A stretch of 64,000 nt of DNA, from contig NZ_JANCTC010000006.1 of assembly GCF_024297145.1 (NCBI RefSeq), positions 1 to 64,000 on the forward strand. Reading direction: 5' to 3'. A program made the position numbers and the translations under genes. The stretch is from Mesorhizobium sp. LMG 17147 (lineage in GTDB: Bacteria > Pseudomonadota > Alphaproteobacteria > Rhizobiales > Rhizobiaceae). The notes beneath the pieces are model-generated. The model made no database searches, was not told the DNA's origin, and was given only the letters and a program-made list of their open reading frames with translations. Of the stretch, positions 47,623-56,661 are shown piece after piece. Every line of letters begins with the position of its first letter. Position 1 is the stretch's first letter.

Positions 47623-48690
47623 ATGTCGGTACTGCCTGTCTTAAGAATTTACGCGCCGCTCAACGCGGTGCTGGCTGCGACTGGGCTTGTGGCGGTGGCT
47701 GCGCTCACGACACCGGACATGTCCGGGCGAAGCAGACTGGCTTTGGCTGCCGTGCTCGCGGTCATTTGGGGCGTCTATCTCCTGGAATTGGCCGAGAAAC
47801 TGCTCAGGCGCCGGGCGGGAGACGTTCGGGACAGGACGCCGGCAATCGCCATTGATGTGGTCGCGGTTTTGGTTCCACTCGCCGCATTTCTGCTCGTCGG
47901 CACGCCCGATCGGAGCCTCTACTGCGCTGTCTGGCTGCTGAAACCGCTGCGCGATTCAACTTTCTTCCCGCTGCTGGGCAGAATCCTGACCAACGAAGCG
48001 CGCAACCTGATCGGCGTCGCCACGGTCTTCGGCATCGTTCTGTTCGGTGTTGCGCTCGCAGCCTATATGATCGAGCGCGACGTCCAACCGCAAAAGTTCG
48101 GCAGCATCCCCCAGGCAATGTGGTGGGCGGTGGTCACGCTGTCCACCACCGGCTATGGCGACGCTATTCCGGAAAGCTTCGCCGGCCGCGTCCTTGCCGG
48201 GGCGGTCATGATGAGTGGCATCGGCATCTTCGCGCTCTGGGCTGGCATTCTTGCCACCGGCTTTTATCAAGAAGTCCGTCGCGAGGATTTCGTCCGCAAT
48301 TGGCAATTGGTCGCCGCCGTGCCGTTGTTTCAGAAGCTCGGCCCGGCCACACTGGTCGAGATCGTGCGCGCATTACGACCTCGCATAGTGCCGGCAGGTG
48401 CTGTGATCTGCCGCAAGGGCGAGACCGGTGATCAGATGTTCTTCGTCGTGGAGGGGCGCGTCAGCGTCGCGACGCCGAACCCGGTGGAGCTAGGCCCTGG
48501 CGCCTTCTTCGGCGAGATGGCGCTGATCACCGGCGAACCGCGCTCGGCGACCGTCAGCGCCACAACGGTGGTCTCACTCCTGTCGCTACACTCGGCGGAT
48601 TTCCAGATGCTGTGCAGCAGCAGCCCGGAGATCGCAGAAATCATTCGCAAAACCGCGCTCGAGCGGCGCGGCGCGGCGCCTAAGGGTTGA
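47623..48690 (+). CDS. mloK1: Cyclic nucleotide-gated K+ channel, MloK1 homologue
   Basis: Six transmembrane helices form a voltage-sensor-like domain and pore (residues 1-215). The selectivity filter TTGYGD lies near residue 175. A C-terminal cyclic-nucleotide-binding domain (about 230-350) has the phosphate-binding cassette GAFFGEMALITGEPRSATV. The 355 aa and almost every segment match what I remember of Mesorhizobium loti MloK1, the model for bacterial cAMP-gated channels. This is the main reason for placing the window in Mesorhizobium. It begins about 240 bp after attR. Confidence 0.95.
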   Translation: MSVLPVLRIYAPLNAVLAATGLVAVAALTTPDMSGRSRLALAAVLAVIWGVYLLELAEKLLRRRAGDVRDRTPAIAIDVVAVLVPLAAFLLVGTPDRSLYCAVWLLKPLRDSTFFPLLGRILTNEARNLIGVATVFGIVLFGVALAAYMIERDVQPQKFGSIPQAMWWAVVTLSTTGYGDAIPESFAGRVLAGAVMMSGIGIFALWAGILATGFYQEVRREDFVRNWQLVAAVPLFQKLGPATLVEIVRALRPRIVPAGAVICRKGETGDQMFFVVEGRVSVATPNPVELGPGAFFGEMALITGEPRSATVSATTVVSLLSLHSADFQMLCSSSPEIAEIIRKTALERRGAAPKG

Positions 48691-48932
48691 CCGCACTAGG
48701 TGTTTGTCAGGAGGAGGATGCGCTGCCAGGGCGGCCAATTGCCCGCCGACAGTGGCTGGCTGGAACTACATGCTCAGTAAATTCGAAAGCGGAATCTCTT
48801 CCTCGTTGAATTCTCGCACGGCGGGGAGCGTCCTTGTCGGGGCACGTGCTTTGTGCCTGATTGCGGTCGCGAGTTTGGCTTATGCGAACTGGCCATCGGC
48901 GGGCATGGCCATCCATCGACAAGCGCACATAA

Positions 48933-49913
48933 CTATTCGCGCACCAGGCGTCCGGTCGCCCACCAGATCACCGATACAACAACGATCGATGCGTAGCCGT
49001 CCACGGCATAGTGCCAGCCAGTGAACACCGATCCGTACAGGATCAGGGCTGCAAAGGTCCAACCCAGAACGCCAAGCCAGCGATTGATCGATGACAGCAA
49101 ATAGGCGTTCAATACGGCAAAGGCGACATGCATGCTTGGCATGGCCGAGATGCCGCCGCCAAGACTTGGCCGGCCGCTCTGGTAAGCCTTCAGGAGATAT
49201 GCCGCGGGTTCCCTCACCATGTAACTATGGTCCAGCCTGTCCAGGGCCGCATTCAATCCGTGGAAGCGATCCACGCCGACGAAGTGGTGGTAGTAAACCG
49301 GTCCGACCGATGCCAGCGCCAGGGCCAAGACCGTTCCGAGGACGGACAACGTCAGCGCTGCTGCGCAGAGATAGCGGATGCGGGCAATCTCGTCCGACCA
49401 GAGCGACACGAAAAGGATGGTGCCGAACCACTGGTAAAACCAAATGACTTCATAGCTGTTGAAGACGACGGACGACCAATTGTTGCTGTCGAGCTTATGG
49501 ACGATCTCCCATGGCGGCATCCCGTGCAGCCATTCATCAGCGTCGGCCAACCAGTTGTCGGCATAGTATGGGACGACGGACGGGATGGCGATCTTGTAGG
49601 TAGAGAACGCGGTCAAGCTGGCAAAGAAGAACAGCAGCACCAGCAGACAACCACGCCAGCGCCCTTGAGCCAAATCCAGCGCGTAGCGAACCGGTTGCCG
49701 CCGGCCATGGATTAGCGCGGCACAGCAGACGCCACCGATAAACAATACCGGGATGCCAACAAGAAACTTGTGAGAATAGATTAAGGCCGACGTATAGAAT
49801 ACTTCTGGGTATAGTGCGGATGCGCCTAAAACATATGTCGCCATGAACAAGGAGAGGCGCAATTGCCATATGGCGGAGGGCCGGTAGCGAGAGGCTTCCG
49901 TGGTTAGGGCCAA
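48933..49913 (-). CDS. PAP2-superfamily membrane phosphatase
   Basis: A 326-aa polytopic membrane protein with the PAP2 motifs in the C-terminal half: GISAMPSMHVAFAVLNAY (phosphatase motif 2) and GWHYAVDGYASI (motif 3). Motif 1 is less obvious, which resembles the inositol-phosphorylceramide synthase/AUR1-like branch. The likely substrate is a lipid phosphate or phospholipid headgroup; it cannot be named from sequence. Convergent with mloK1. Confidence 0.82.
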   Translation of the reverse strand: MALTTEASRYRPSAIWQLRLSLFMATYVLGASALYPEVFYTSALIYSHKFLVGIPVLFIGGVCCAALIHGRRQPVRYALDLAQGRWRGCLLVLLFFFASLTAFSTYKIAIPSVVPYYADNWLADADEWLHGMPPWEIVHKLDSNNWSSVVFNSYEVIWFYQWFGTILFVSLWSDEIARIRYLCAAALTLSVLGTVLALALASVGPVYYHHFVGVDRFHGLNAALDRLDHSYMVREPAAYLLKAYQSGRPSLGGGISAMPSMHVAFAVLNAYLLSSINRWLGVLGWTFAALILYGSVFTGWHYAVDGYASIVVVSVIWWATGRLVRE

Positions 49914-50151
49914 ACCAATTTACTCGTTCTTAACGTTTCGCCGGAGAGACACATATACCGATAAGGTAAAAACCTTGCCGCCAGGTTTACTTTTCCCCGG
50001 TGGTCGACATTTGCCGCCGGCTCGCATGCGACGGATTGTTTCCCTGTAATCTTGCATCCGCATTTGCTGTCCAAGCCCCTGCGTGAAGGGATTGCCCGGG
50101 GGCTGGAAACCGAACTGGCTGGTCGGTGCTTAACGCGCCTGCCGCCTCCCG

Positions 50152-50180
50152 TTGACGTATCATAAGTTTTAGCTTATCAT
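50152..50180 (+). promoter_or_regulatory. Promoter and operator of the arsR-type gene
   Basis: TTGACG (50152-50157), 17-nt spacer, TATCAT (50175-50180). An inverted repeat ATAAG-TTTTAG-CTTAT (50162-50177) fills the spacer, the usual place for ArsR autoregulation. Transcription would start almost at the ATG, so the mRNA may be leaderless. Confidence 0.65.
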
Positions 50181-50185
50181 AAGTC

Positions 50186-50497
50186 ATGGTTTATGATTAT
50201 GCAGGCATGATGGCCTTGGCCGATCCGACACGCCGCAAGGTGTTCGAGCTCATCGCCGATCGGCCACGCTCGGTCATCGATCTGACGCGAGTGCTTCCGG
50301 TCTCGCAGCCGGCGGTATCGCAGCACCTCAAGGTTTTGAAGGAAGCCCGGCTGGTCCGCGCAGAGCCGAAAGGTGCCAGCAACATCTATCATCTCGACCC
50401 GCATGGACTTGGCGAGATGCGCGCCTGGCTCGACCGCATGTGGGGCGATGCGCTCGACGCCTTCAAACGGGAAGTCGACAACAGCAAGGAGAAATGA
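50186..50497 (+). CDS. ArsR/SmtB-family transcriptional regulator
   Basis: A 103-aa winged-helix regulator: ALADPTRRKVFELIADRPRS and VSQPAVSQHLKVLKEARLVR form the recognition region. It lacks the CxC metal site of ArsR/SmtB metal sensors, so it is probably not a metal sensor. It is coupled by a 4-bp overlap to an SRPBCC protein gene, a common pairing in which the regulator represses its own operon. Confidence 0.88.
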   Translation: MVYDYAGMMALADPTRRKVFELIADRPRSVIDLTRVLPVSQPAVSQHLKVLKEARLVRAEPKGASNIYHLDPHGLGEMRAWLDRMWGDALDAFKREVDNSKEK

Positions 50498-50976
50498 CGA
50501 CCATGATCAAGCCCGCGCCGGTCAGGAAGTCGGTGACCGTGGAGGTGCCGCTCGACAAGGCATTCGATGTGTTCACCACAGGATTCGGGCGCTGGTGGCC
50601 GGCTTCGCACTCGATCGGCAAATCCGCCCTGACGACCGCGGTGATCGAACCGAAAGCCGGCGGCCGCTGGTACGAGATTGGCGAGGATGGGTCACAATGC
50701 GATTGGGGCGAGGTTCTCGCCTGGGATCCGCCGTCAAGGCTGACACTCGCCTGGCGCATTGGAGCCGGCTGGCGCTACGATCCGGCACTGCTGACCGAAG
50801 TCGAGATCCGCTTTGTCGCGCTCGGCGAGAACGCGACGCGTGTGGAACTCGAGCACAGGCTTCTGGAGAACATGGGCGAAACCGCAGAGGCGATGCGCGA
50901 GGCCTTCGAATCCGAGGGTGGCTGGAGCGGTCTCCTCGACCGCTATGCGGCCGAGGCCAAGCGCCACGCCGCCTGA
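50494..50976 (+). CDS. SRPBCC (AHSA1-like) ligand-binding protein
   Basis: A 160-aa START-like fold protein: VEVPLDKAFDVFTTGFGRWW at the N terminus, GGRWYEIGEDGSQCDWGEVL and WDPPSRLTLAWR in the middle, and GGWSGLLDRYAAEA at the C terminus. Start at 50494 overlaps the ArsR stop; an alternative ATG lies at 50503. The ligand is unknown. A stem-loop with T-run follows at 51003. Confidence 0.85.
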   Translation: MTTMIKPAPVRKSVTVEVPLDKAFDVFTTGFGRWWPASHSIGKSALTTAVIEPKAGGRWYEIGEDGSQCDWGEVLAWDPPSRLTLAWRIGAGWRYDPALLTEVEIRFVALGENATRVELEHRLLENMGETAEAMREAFESEGGWSGLLDRYAAEAKRHAA

Positions 50977-51305
50977 TCGGGAAGTCTTCCAGTCCAATAC
51001 CAGCGAGGCCCTCGCACTGTCGGCCTCGCCGTTTTGAATCAGTGTCGATCTCCCCATCTGGTTGACCGGGGCGGGGAGATACGCTGCCCTTTACCTGGCG
51101 CCGCGAAGGTTTTGCAGCGCCGCAGGTTTGTAGAACGTCCTCTCCTCCTACCATCCGGTATGCGTTGCGTCGTTTGGACGCGCGAACGGCGCTGTAGCAA
51201 TTTGCCGTTGCGCATGGTCCTTTCGCAAAATCGATTCCGATTGTCAGGGTCATGCGTTAGACCTGACAGGCACCTTATCCGGAAATCCAATGGCGGGAGG
51301 CGCTG
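50977..51305. other. Intergenic region between SRPBCC gene and mgtE
   Basis: This 329-bp gap holds the terminator at 51003-51034 and a short inverted repeat ATCTCCCC (51048-51055) / GGGGAGAT (51073-51080) that resembles a fragment of the family A palindromes. No gene is apparent; the mgtE promoter should be in its second half. Confidence 0.5.
51003..51034 (+). terminator. Intrinsic terminator after the arsR-SRPBCC operon
   Basis: GCGAGGCC (51003-51010) pairs perfectly with GGCCTCGC (51022-51029), followed by CGTTTT. Confidence 0.6.
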
Positions 51306-52724
51306 GTGGAAGGCCAGGACGAACAGATGACCGGCGCCAGGGCCGTCGAGGAGCGCCGCGCCGACATCTATGACGAGGACGGCGTCATCCTGTCGTCGTT
51401 TCTCGCCCAGATCGGTGCCGCGATCGCCGATCGCGATACGCTGACGCTGAAGCGTGAAGTCGACGATCTGCACCAGTCGGAACTCGGTCATCTGCTCGAG
51501 GCCCTGCACCCGGAACAGCGACGCGCGCTGGTCGAATTGCTGGGCAAGGATTTCGATTTTTCCGCGCTGACCGAGGTCGACGAGGCGATCCGCCGCGACA
51601 TCGTCGACAGTCTGCCCAATGCGCAGATCGCCCAGGCGGTGCAGGATCTCGATTCCGACGATGCCGTCTACATTCTCGAAGACCTCGACCAGGAGGACCA
51701 GGACGAGATCCTGTCGCAACTGCCGTTCACCGAGCGGATCAGGCTGCGGCGCTCGCTCGATTATCCCGAAGAGACCGCCGGCCGCCGCATGCAGACGGAG
51801 TTCGTCGCGGTGCCGCCCTTCTGGACGATCGGCCAGACCATCGACTACATGCGCGAGGACAACAACCTTCCAGACCGTTTCAGCCAGATCTTCGTCATCG
51901 ATCCGAGCTTCAAGCTGCTCGGGGCCATCGACCTCGACCAGATCCTGCGTACCAAGCGCTCGGTCAAGGTCGAAGAGGTCATGCATGAGACCAGGCATGC
52001 CATCCCGGCCACCATGGACCAGGAGGAGGCGGCGCGCGAATTCGAACAATACGATCTTCTGTCCGCTGCTGTCGTCGACGAGAACGAGCGGTTGGTCGGC
52101 GTGCTGACCATCGACGACGTCGTCGACGTCATCCAGCAGGAGGCCGAGGAAGATCTGCTGCGCATGGGCGGCGTCGGTGACGAAGAACTCTCGGACAGCA
52201 TCTTTTCGACCTCGCGCTCGCGCGTGCCCTGGCTGCTGGTCAATCTTTTGACGGCTTTCCTGGCGGCTTCGGTGATCGGCCTGTTCGACCGCACCATCGA
52301 GCATATCGTGGCGCTGGCGGTGCTGATGCCGATCGTCGCCGGCATGGGCGGCAATGCCGGCTCGCAGACCATGACCGTCACGGTGCGGGCGCTGGCGACC
52401 AGGGACCTCGACATCTACAATGCCGGCCGCATCATCCGCCGCGAAATCGGGGTGGGCTTCATCAACGGCATCATCTTCGCCATACTGATCGGCCTGGTGG
52501 CTGCTGCCTGGTTCCACGATCGCAATCTCGGCGGCATCATCGCGGCTGCGATGATCATCAACATGTTCGTGGCGGCTCTGGCGGGCATCCTTATCCCGCT
52601 GCTGCTCGACCGCTTCAAGATCGACCCGGCTGTGGCTTCGGCGGTTTTCGTCACCACGGTCACCGATGTCGTCGGTTTCTTTGCCTTTCTCGGGCTCGCC
52701 ACATGGTGGTTCGGCGTGCGCTGA
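51306..52724 (+). CDS. mgtE: Magnesium transporter MgtE
   Basis: Homodimeric Mg2+ channel. The 472 aa have an acidic N domain (LPNAQIAQAVQDLDSDDAV), two CBS domains (about residues 150-270) and five C-terminal helices with the conserved MPIVAGMGGNAGSQTMTV pore motif. The frame starts with GTG at 51306; an ATG at 51327 seven codons later is an equally good start. Confidence 0.94.
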   Translation: MEGQDEQMTGARAVEERRADIYDEDGVILSSFLAQIGAAIADRDTLTLKREVDDLHQSELGHLLEALHPEQRRALVELLGKDFDFSALTEVDEAIRRDIVDSLPNAQIAQAVQDLDSDDAVYILEDLDQEDQDEILSQLPFTERIRLRRSLDYPEETAGRRMQTEFVAVPPFWTIGQTIDYMREDNNLPDRFSQIFVIDPSFKLLGAIDLDQILRTKRSVKVEEVMHETRHAIPATMDQEEAAREFEQYDLLSAAVVDENERLVGVLTIDDVVDVIQQEAEEDLLRMGGVGDEELSDSIFSTSRSRVPWLLVNLLTAFLAASVIGLFDRTIEHIVALAVLMPIVAGMGGNAGSQTMTVTVRALATRDLDIYNAGRIIRREIGVGFINGIIFAILIGLVAAAWFHDRNLGGIIAAAMIINMFVAALAGILIPLLLDRFKIDPAVASAVFVTTVTDVVGFFAFLGLATWWFGVR

Positions 52725-52742
52725 ACGGCACCTCAATTGACT

Positions 52743-52752
52743 TTTACGTAAA
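52743..52752. promoter_or_regulatory. TTTACGTAAA palindrome, possible MerR-type operator
   Basis: A perfect 10-bp palindrome about 110 bp upstream of the MerR gene, directly after a TTGAC. Its form resembles sites I associate with LiuR-like MerR regulators of branched-chain amino-acid degradation; the link is tentative. Confidence 0.45.
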
Positions 52753-52864
52753 TGCCGTGCGAGGCTTTGGAAGGTGCCTTGTCCGCCGATTCTGGTTACG
52801 CGCCTGGGCGCCGGCTGCGCCGGCCAGTTGGAACTCGCGGCGTGGCCGGGGCATTGGAGTGAAG

Positions 52865-53251
52865 ATGCGGGAATATTATTCGATCACGGAACTGACCCGC
52901 GAATTCGACGTGTCGACGCGGACGTTGCGCTTCTACGAGGACGAAGGGCTGGTGCAGCCGGTACGGCGCGGCCGCACCCGGCTGTTCCGCCCGTCGGACC
53001 GGCATCTGATCCGCCAGATCATGCGGGGAAAGAGGCTCGGCTTCTCGATCAACGAGATCCGCGAAATCATCCAGATGTACAGGGAGCCGCCCGGCGAGGT
53101 CGGCCAACTCAAATTGATGATCAAGCGAATCGAGGAAAAGCGCGAGCATTTGCGCCAGAAACGCCGCGACCTCGAAGAGACCCTGGCCGAACTCGACCAG
53201 GCCGAGGAATCCTGCGTCGAGCGGCTGGTGGAACTCGGCGTCACCACATAG
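52865..53251 (+). CDS. MerR-family transcriptional regulator (LiuR-like)
   Basis: A 128-aa regulator with the N-terminal MerR helix-turn-helix (YSITELTREFDVSTRTLRFY, then RTRLFRPSDRHLIRQIMRGK) and a C-terminal coiled-coil dimerisation helix. It lacks the cysteines of metal-sensing MerR proteins apart from one near the C terminus. Start at 52865 (MREYYS). No liu genes are present nearby, so the target is unknown. Confidence 0.85.
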   Translation: MREYYSITELTREFDVSTRTLRFYEDEGLVQPVRRGRTRLFRPSDRHLIRQIMRGKRLGFSINEIREIIQMYREPPGEVGQLKLMIKRIEEKREHLRQKRRDLEETLAELDQAEESCVERLVELGVTT

Positions 53252-53270
53252 GCGCAGTGTCAGCCTCGGC

Positions 53271-53777
53271 TCAAATCCAGCGCCGCACCCTTTTGGCGTA
53301 GTCCCGGTACTTTTTGCCGAATTTGGCCGTCAGCACCTTCTCCTCGCTCTCGATCGTCAGCTTCTGCGTCAGGAACGCCGCGATGACCGCCAGCGGCAGG
53401 AACCAGGCGATCCCCGTGACAAAGGCGAGGCTGACCAGCAGCAATGTGTTGGCGAGGTAGATCGGGTTGCGGCTGACGGCGAAGGGTCCGGTGGTCACCA
53501 GATGGTCAGGCACGCCGTTCGGGTTGAGCGTCGTCCTGGCGCGGATCATGGTGCGAATTGCCGTGAACCAGAGCGCCGCAACCGCCACCAACCCCACAAG
53601 GCCGGCGGCGAACAGGATGTCGCCGAGAAGATCGCCGATCCACGGCAGCGGATAGAACAGCCCTAGCGCGACGCTGACGATGATGGCGGCGATATAGATC
53701 AGCGGCGGCCATGGGATGTGCCCCAGCTTCGGCTGCCCAGGATTTTGCTGCACGGGTTTCGGGTGACTGTCGCTCAT
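53271..53777 (-). CDS. Isoprenylcysteine carboxyl methyltransferase family membrane protein
   Basis: A 168-aa protein with four or five helices and the ICMT/PEMT-like C-terminal signature: VTTGPFAVSRNPIYLANTLL, then EEKVLTAKFGKKYRDYAKRV. These features are shared with SAM-dependent membrane methyltransferases; the substrate is unknown in bacteria. The start at 53777 follows AGGGAGGACAATA. It lies 16 bp after the DUF1624 gene on the same strand. Confidence 0.85.
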   Translation of the reverse strand: MSDSHPKPVQQNPGQPKLGHIPWPPLIYIAAIIVSVALGLFYPLPWIGDLLGDILFAAGLVGLVAVAALWFTAIRTMIRARTTLNPNGVPDHLVTTGPFAVSRNPIYLANTLLLVSLAFVTGIAWFLPLAVIAAFLTQKLTIESEEKVLTAKFGKKYRDYAKRVRRWI

Positions 53778-53793
53778 TATTGTCCTCCCTCGA

Positions 53794-54792
53794 TTAGCGC
53801 GTTCCCGGTTCCCCCGCCTCGGTTTGGGCGGTGCAGGTGCCGGCGAGCTCGCCAATATGCGCCTTCCACTCCAGGGACTGGTCGTTGCTGTAGAGCCGGT
53901 CAAGCGAGGCTTCGCCCTGGAGAGTGTCCAGCATGCAGGCACAATAGCTGGAGCAGAACTCGGTGTCGCGTGCCTGCTGGCAGGATATCTGGCAGGATTT
54001 CAGAAAACTCACCTCCCTGGTTTCGGCCTGCGCCGGCATGAATTGCGAAAACAGCCAGACCGAGCCGATCAGCACCGGCTGATGGATCAAATAGAAGGCA
54101 AGGCTGTGCCGGCCGATGAAGACCAGCGGGTTTGCCCAGCGGCCAGGCGCCAAGGCCGACAGCCGCGTCAGTGCGCCGGAGGTGGCGGCGAGCTTGGTAA
54201 CCGCGATGCCGGCAAGTACGGCGCCGAACCAGGGCAGCAGCGGAACGTAGTCATTGGAGCGTGGGTTGGTCGCCGACAGGCCGACCCACCACAAAGCCGG
54301 AGGATCGAAAAGCTCGGATCGCAAGTAGAAAGGCGCGGCGATAACGAGGGCCGCCACGGCAAGCGTCAGCAGCGCCGGCAGCCGCAGGAACGCCAGGCCG
54401 AGCAAGCTGGCGAGCGCGATCTCGTGCAATATGCCGAAGAAGATGAAGCCGTCGGGCGTGGCGATGCGGGTGACCAGCGATATTGCGAGCGCTGCCCCGG
54501 CAACCATGGCGAAGCGCTTCCAGAAGCCGGTCCAGCGGATTTTTTTGCCATGGGCGAGATAGAGGCTGATGCCGACCAGGAACAGGAAGCTCGAGGCGAT
54601 GCAGCGCGCGTAGATTTTCCACCAGCCGAAGGCGGTGAGGCCGGGATCGGTGTAGCCGAAGAATTCGAGGTCCCAGGTGAAATGATAGCTCGCCATGGCA
54701 AGCAATGCGATGCCGCGTGCAATGTCGATAGCGGCGATGCGCTTCGACTTCGGTTGATCCTGAACGGCTGCGCTCGGCGTGTCGATGCTCAT
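53794..54792 (-). CDS. DUF1624 (heparan-alpha-glucosaminide N-acetyltransferase-like) membrane protein with Cys-rich tail
   Basis: A 332-aa polytopic membrane protein. IAAIDIARGIALLAMASYHF with FTWDLEFFGY and LIHQPVLIG are typical of the DUF1624/HGSNAT catalytic family of membrane acyltransferases. After the last helix (near residue 255) an extra 70-residue tail has six cysteines (CQISCQQARDTEFCSSYCAC), probably a disulfide-bonded periplasmic domain. Substrate unknown. Confidence 0.83.
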   Translation of the reverse strand: MSIDTPSAAVQDQPKSKRIAAIDIARGIALLAMASYHFTWDLEFFGYTDPGLTAFGWWKIYARCIASSFLFLVGISLYLAHGKKIRWTGFWKRFAMVAGAALAISLVTRIATPDGFIFFGILHEIALASLLGLAFLRLPALLTLAVAALVIAAPFYLRSELFDPPALWWVGLSATNPRSNDYVPLLPWFGAVLAGIAVTKLAATSGALTRLSALAPGRWANPLVFIGRHSLAFYLIHQPVLIGSVWLFSQFMPAQAETREVSFLKSCQISCQQARDTEFCSSYCACMLDTLQGEASLDRLYSNDQSLEWKAHIGELAGTCTAQTEAGEPGTR

Positions 54793-55038
54793 TGGTCTCG
54801 CTGTCTTGGTTCAGCCCCGGCAAGACGACTATCACGGTTGCCACCGTCAAAAGAAGCAGGGCCTTGCGTCGCGTTGGTGACGGTCGGCATCAGGGCTGCT
54901 TTAGGCCAGAGCCGGAAAGCCTTTGGCCGGCTTCGCTTTTTGCCGTGAAGGCGTCGGTTTCCTGTTACCCGGCCAGGAATCGCCGCGGCAGATTTGTGCT
55001 CCAACCCTGCTTCGGGCGATTCGGCTTCGGGGAACACA

Positions 55039-56238
55039 ATGGCTACCCATGTGCGCCATCCGATCTGGCTTGCGGCCTTGCGGCCGGCGGATGCCCGCAC
55101 CTTCGCCTCGCTCTATGCGGTCGAATCCTTCGCGCGCGCCACCGTGTCCAGCGTCATCCCGATCCAGGCCTATGAGATACTGCACAACGAGCAGATCGTT
55201 TCGATCCTCTACACGATCGTGGCGATGCTCGGCCTGTCGGCGACGCTGTTCATGCCGATGCTGATCGCCCGCTTTGCCCGGCGCTGGGTCTATACCGCCG
55301 GCGCCTGCCTGCTGGCCGCCGGCTCGCTGTTCTTCATCACCCATACGCTGGCCGGCCAGGTGGTCGGCATGCTCTGCCGCGTCGTCGGCGCCGGGGCGCT
55401 GGCGATCACGCTCAACCTTTACATCATGGACCATATCCGCAAGACCGATTTCATGCAGGCCGAGTCGCTGCGCATGGCGTGGTCGATGCTTGCCTGGACC
55501 ACCGGGCCGACCCTCGGAATTTACCTCTACACGCGTTTCGGCATCTATGCCGCGCATGGCGCGGTGGCCGTCTTCGCCATGGCTTTGCTGGCGCTGTTTT
55601 GGACTTATCGGCTTGGCGATAACCCATCGATCCGCCCCGGCAAGACGCGGCCGGTCAATCCGCTGGCCAATATCGGCCGCTTCGTCGCGCAGCCAAGGCT
55701 GCGGCTGGCCTGGCTGATCGCCTTCGGCCGCTCCTGCTTCTGGACGACGTTCTTCGTCTATGGGCCGCTGTTCATGGTTATCACCGGCGAGGGCAAGCTC
55801 GCCGGCGGCCTCTTGGTTTCGGCCGGCAATGCGCTTTTGTTCATGGCCATCTTCTGGGGCAGGGCAGGAAAGCGTTTCGGCGGCCGGCGCACCATGACGT
55901 TCGCCTATTTCGCGATGTCGGCAACGCTGCTGGCGGCCGGCGCCGTCGGCGAGGCCGCACCGCTCATCACCGGCGCCTTGCTGCTTTGCGGTGCTTTCTT
56001 CACCATCGCGCTGGATGCGCTGGGCTCGACCGCCTTCATGCGCTCGGTGCGCTCGTACGAGCGGGCACAGATGGCGGCGGTCTACCGTACCTATCTCGAC
56101 TTTTCCGAGCTGACGCCGCCGCTGGTCTATTCCGTGGTGCTGGCGTTCTTCGGCCTGGGCGCGGTTTTCGCGACACTCGGCCTGCTGGCGGCGATCTGCG
56201 GCTTCGTCACCTGGCGCTATCTGCCCAAATCGCTTTGA
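55039..56238 (+). CDS. Major facilitator superfamily transporter
   Basis: A 399-aa protein with about 12 hydrophobic helices. LYAVESFARATVSSVIPIQA near the N terminus and RFARRWVYTAGACLLAAGSL (loop 2-3 region with basic residues) suggest an MFS exporter or carrier. The start MATHVRHPIW at 55039 is preferred over an ATG at 54994. Substrate not predictable. A perfect GC-rich hairpin follows its stop (56243-56262). Confidence 0.82.
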   Translation: MATHVRHPIWLAALRPADARTFASLYAVESFARATVSSVIPIQAYEILHNEQIVSILYTIVAMLGLSATLFMPMLIARFARRWVYTAGACLLAAGSLFFITHTLAGQVVGMLCRVVGAGALAITLNLYIMDHIRKTDFMQAESLRMAWSMLAWTTGPTLGIYLYTRFGIYAAHGAVAVFAMALLALFWTYRLGDNPSIRPGKTRPVNPLANIGRFVAQPRLRLAWLIAFGRSCFWTTFFVYGPLFMVITGEGKLAGGLLVSAGNALLFMAIFWGRAGKRFGGRRTMTFAYFAMSATLLAAGAVGEAAPLITGALLLCGAFFTIALDALGSTAFMRSVRSYERAQMAAVYRTYLDFSELTPPLVYSVVLAFFGLGAVFATLGLLAAICGFVTWRYLPKSL

Positions 56239-56242
56239 TGTT

Positions 56243-56262
56243 CGAGCGCCGCATGGCGCTCG
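56243..56262 (+). terminator. GC-rich hairpin after the MFS gene
   Basis: CGAGCGCC-GCAT-GGCGCTCG, an 8-bp perfect stem 4 bp after the stop codon. It lacks a T-run, so termination is uncertain. Confidence 0.4.
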
Positions 56263-56402
56263 TGCACCCAATTGTGGAAGCGGTGCGGTGCCGCATCGAA
56301 CGCAGGCCGTTCTGTTTGACCGCGCAGATCGCGACGTCTGCGGCGCCAGTTCTCCGGTTTGGCGAGGCGGCGCACTCGCCACACGATCCGGCGGAATTTG
56401 GT

Positions 56403-56431
56403 TTGCCGGGCGCGGCGATTCTGCCTATAGT
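56403..56431 (+). promoter_or_regulatory. Predicted promoter of the cbtBA-cobU-cobO operon
   Basis: TTGCCG (56403-56408), 17-nt spacer, TATAGT (56426-56431). Transcription would begin near 56438, at the riboswitch 5' edge. Confidence 0.6.
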
Positions 56432-56437
56432 CGCTGA

Positions 56438-56632
56438 TGTCGTCGGTTCCGTTTTGGAACCAAGAGGGAATGCGGTGCGGGCGAAATTGTTTGCCCAATG
56501 CCGTGGCTGCCCCCGCAACTGTGTGCGGTAGTCCTCTCCATATGCCACTGAAGGTTCGCCTTCGGGAAGGTGGGGAAGGGTGCTGATCCGCGAGCCAGGA
56601 GACCTGCCGGCGACAGGAAACTGACTTCTATG
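56438..56632 (+). promoter_or_regulatory. Cobalamin riboswitch upstream of cbtB
   Basis: Contains the P2-type hairpin GGTTCC...GGAACC, GGGAATGCGGTGCGG, GCTGCCCCCGCAACTGT and the B12 box AGCCAGGAGACCTGCC (56593-56608). It ends about 30 nt before the cbtB ATG and is expected to lower expression of the cobalt transporter and late cob genes when cobalamin is abundant. Confidence 0.94.
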
Positions 56633-56661
56633 CCCTCGGGTGGAGGGCGAAAGGACAAGAC

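Noticed and set aside
48770-49024. Plus-strand ORF beginning MLSKFESG with a signal-like hydrophobic stretch
   Set aside because: It overlaps the 3' end of the PAP2 gene, lacks a good ribosome-binding site and its second half has antisense-type composition; not supportable.
50186-50497. Arsenic or metal sensor
   Set aside because: The protein lacks the metal-binding cysteine pair of ArsR/SmtB sensors and no resistance genes are adjacent.
51039-52736. A 565-codon minus-strand frame opposite mgtE
   Set aside because: Antisense shadow; MgtE motifs on the plus strand are clear.
54901-56382. A 493-codon minus-strand frame opposite the MFS gene
   Set aside because: Arg/Gln/His-rich low-complexity product with no motif; the plus strand encodes a normal 12-helix transporter.
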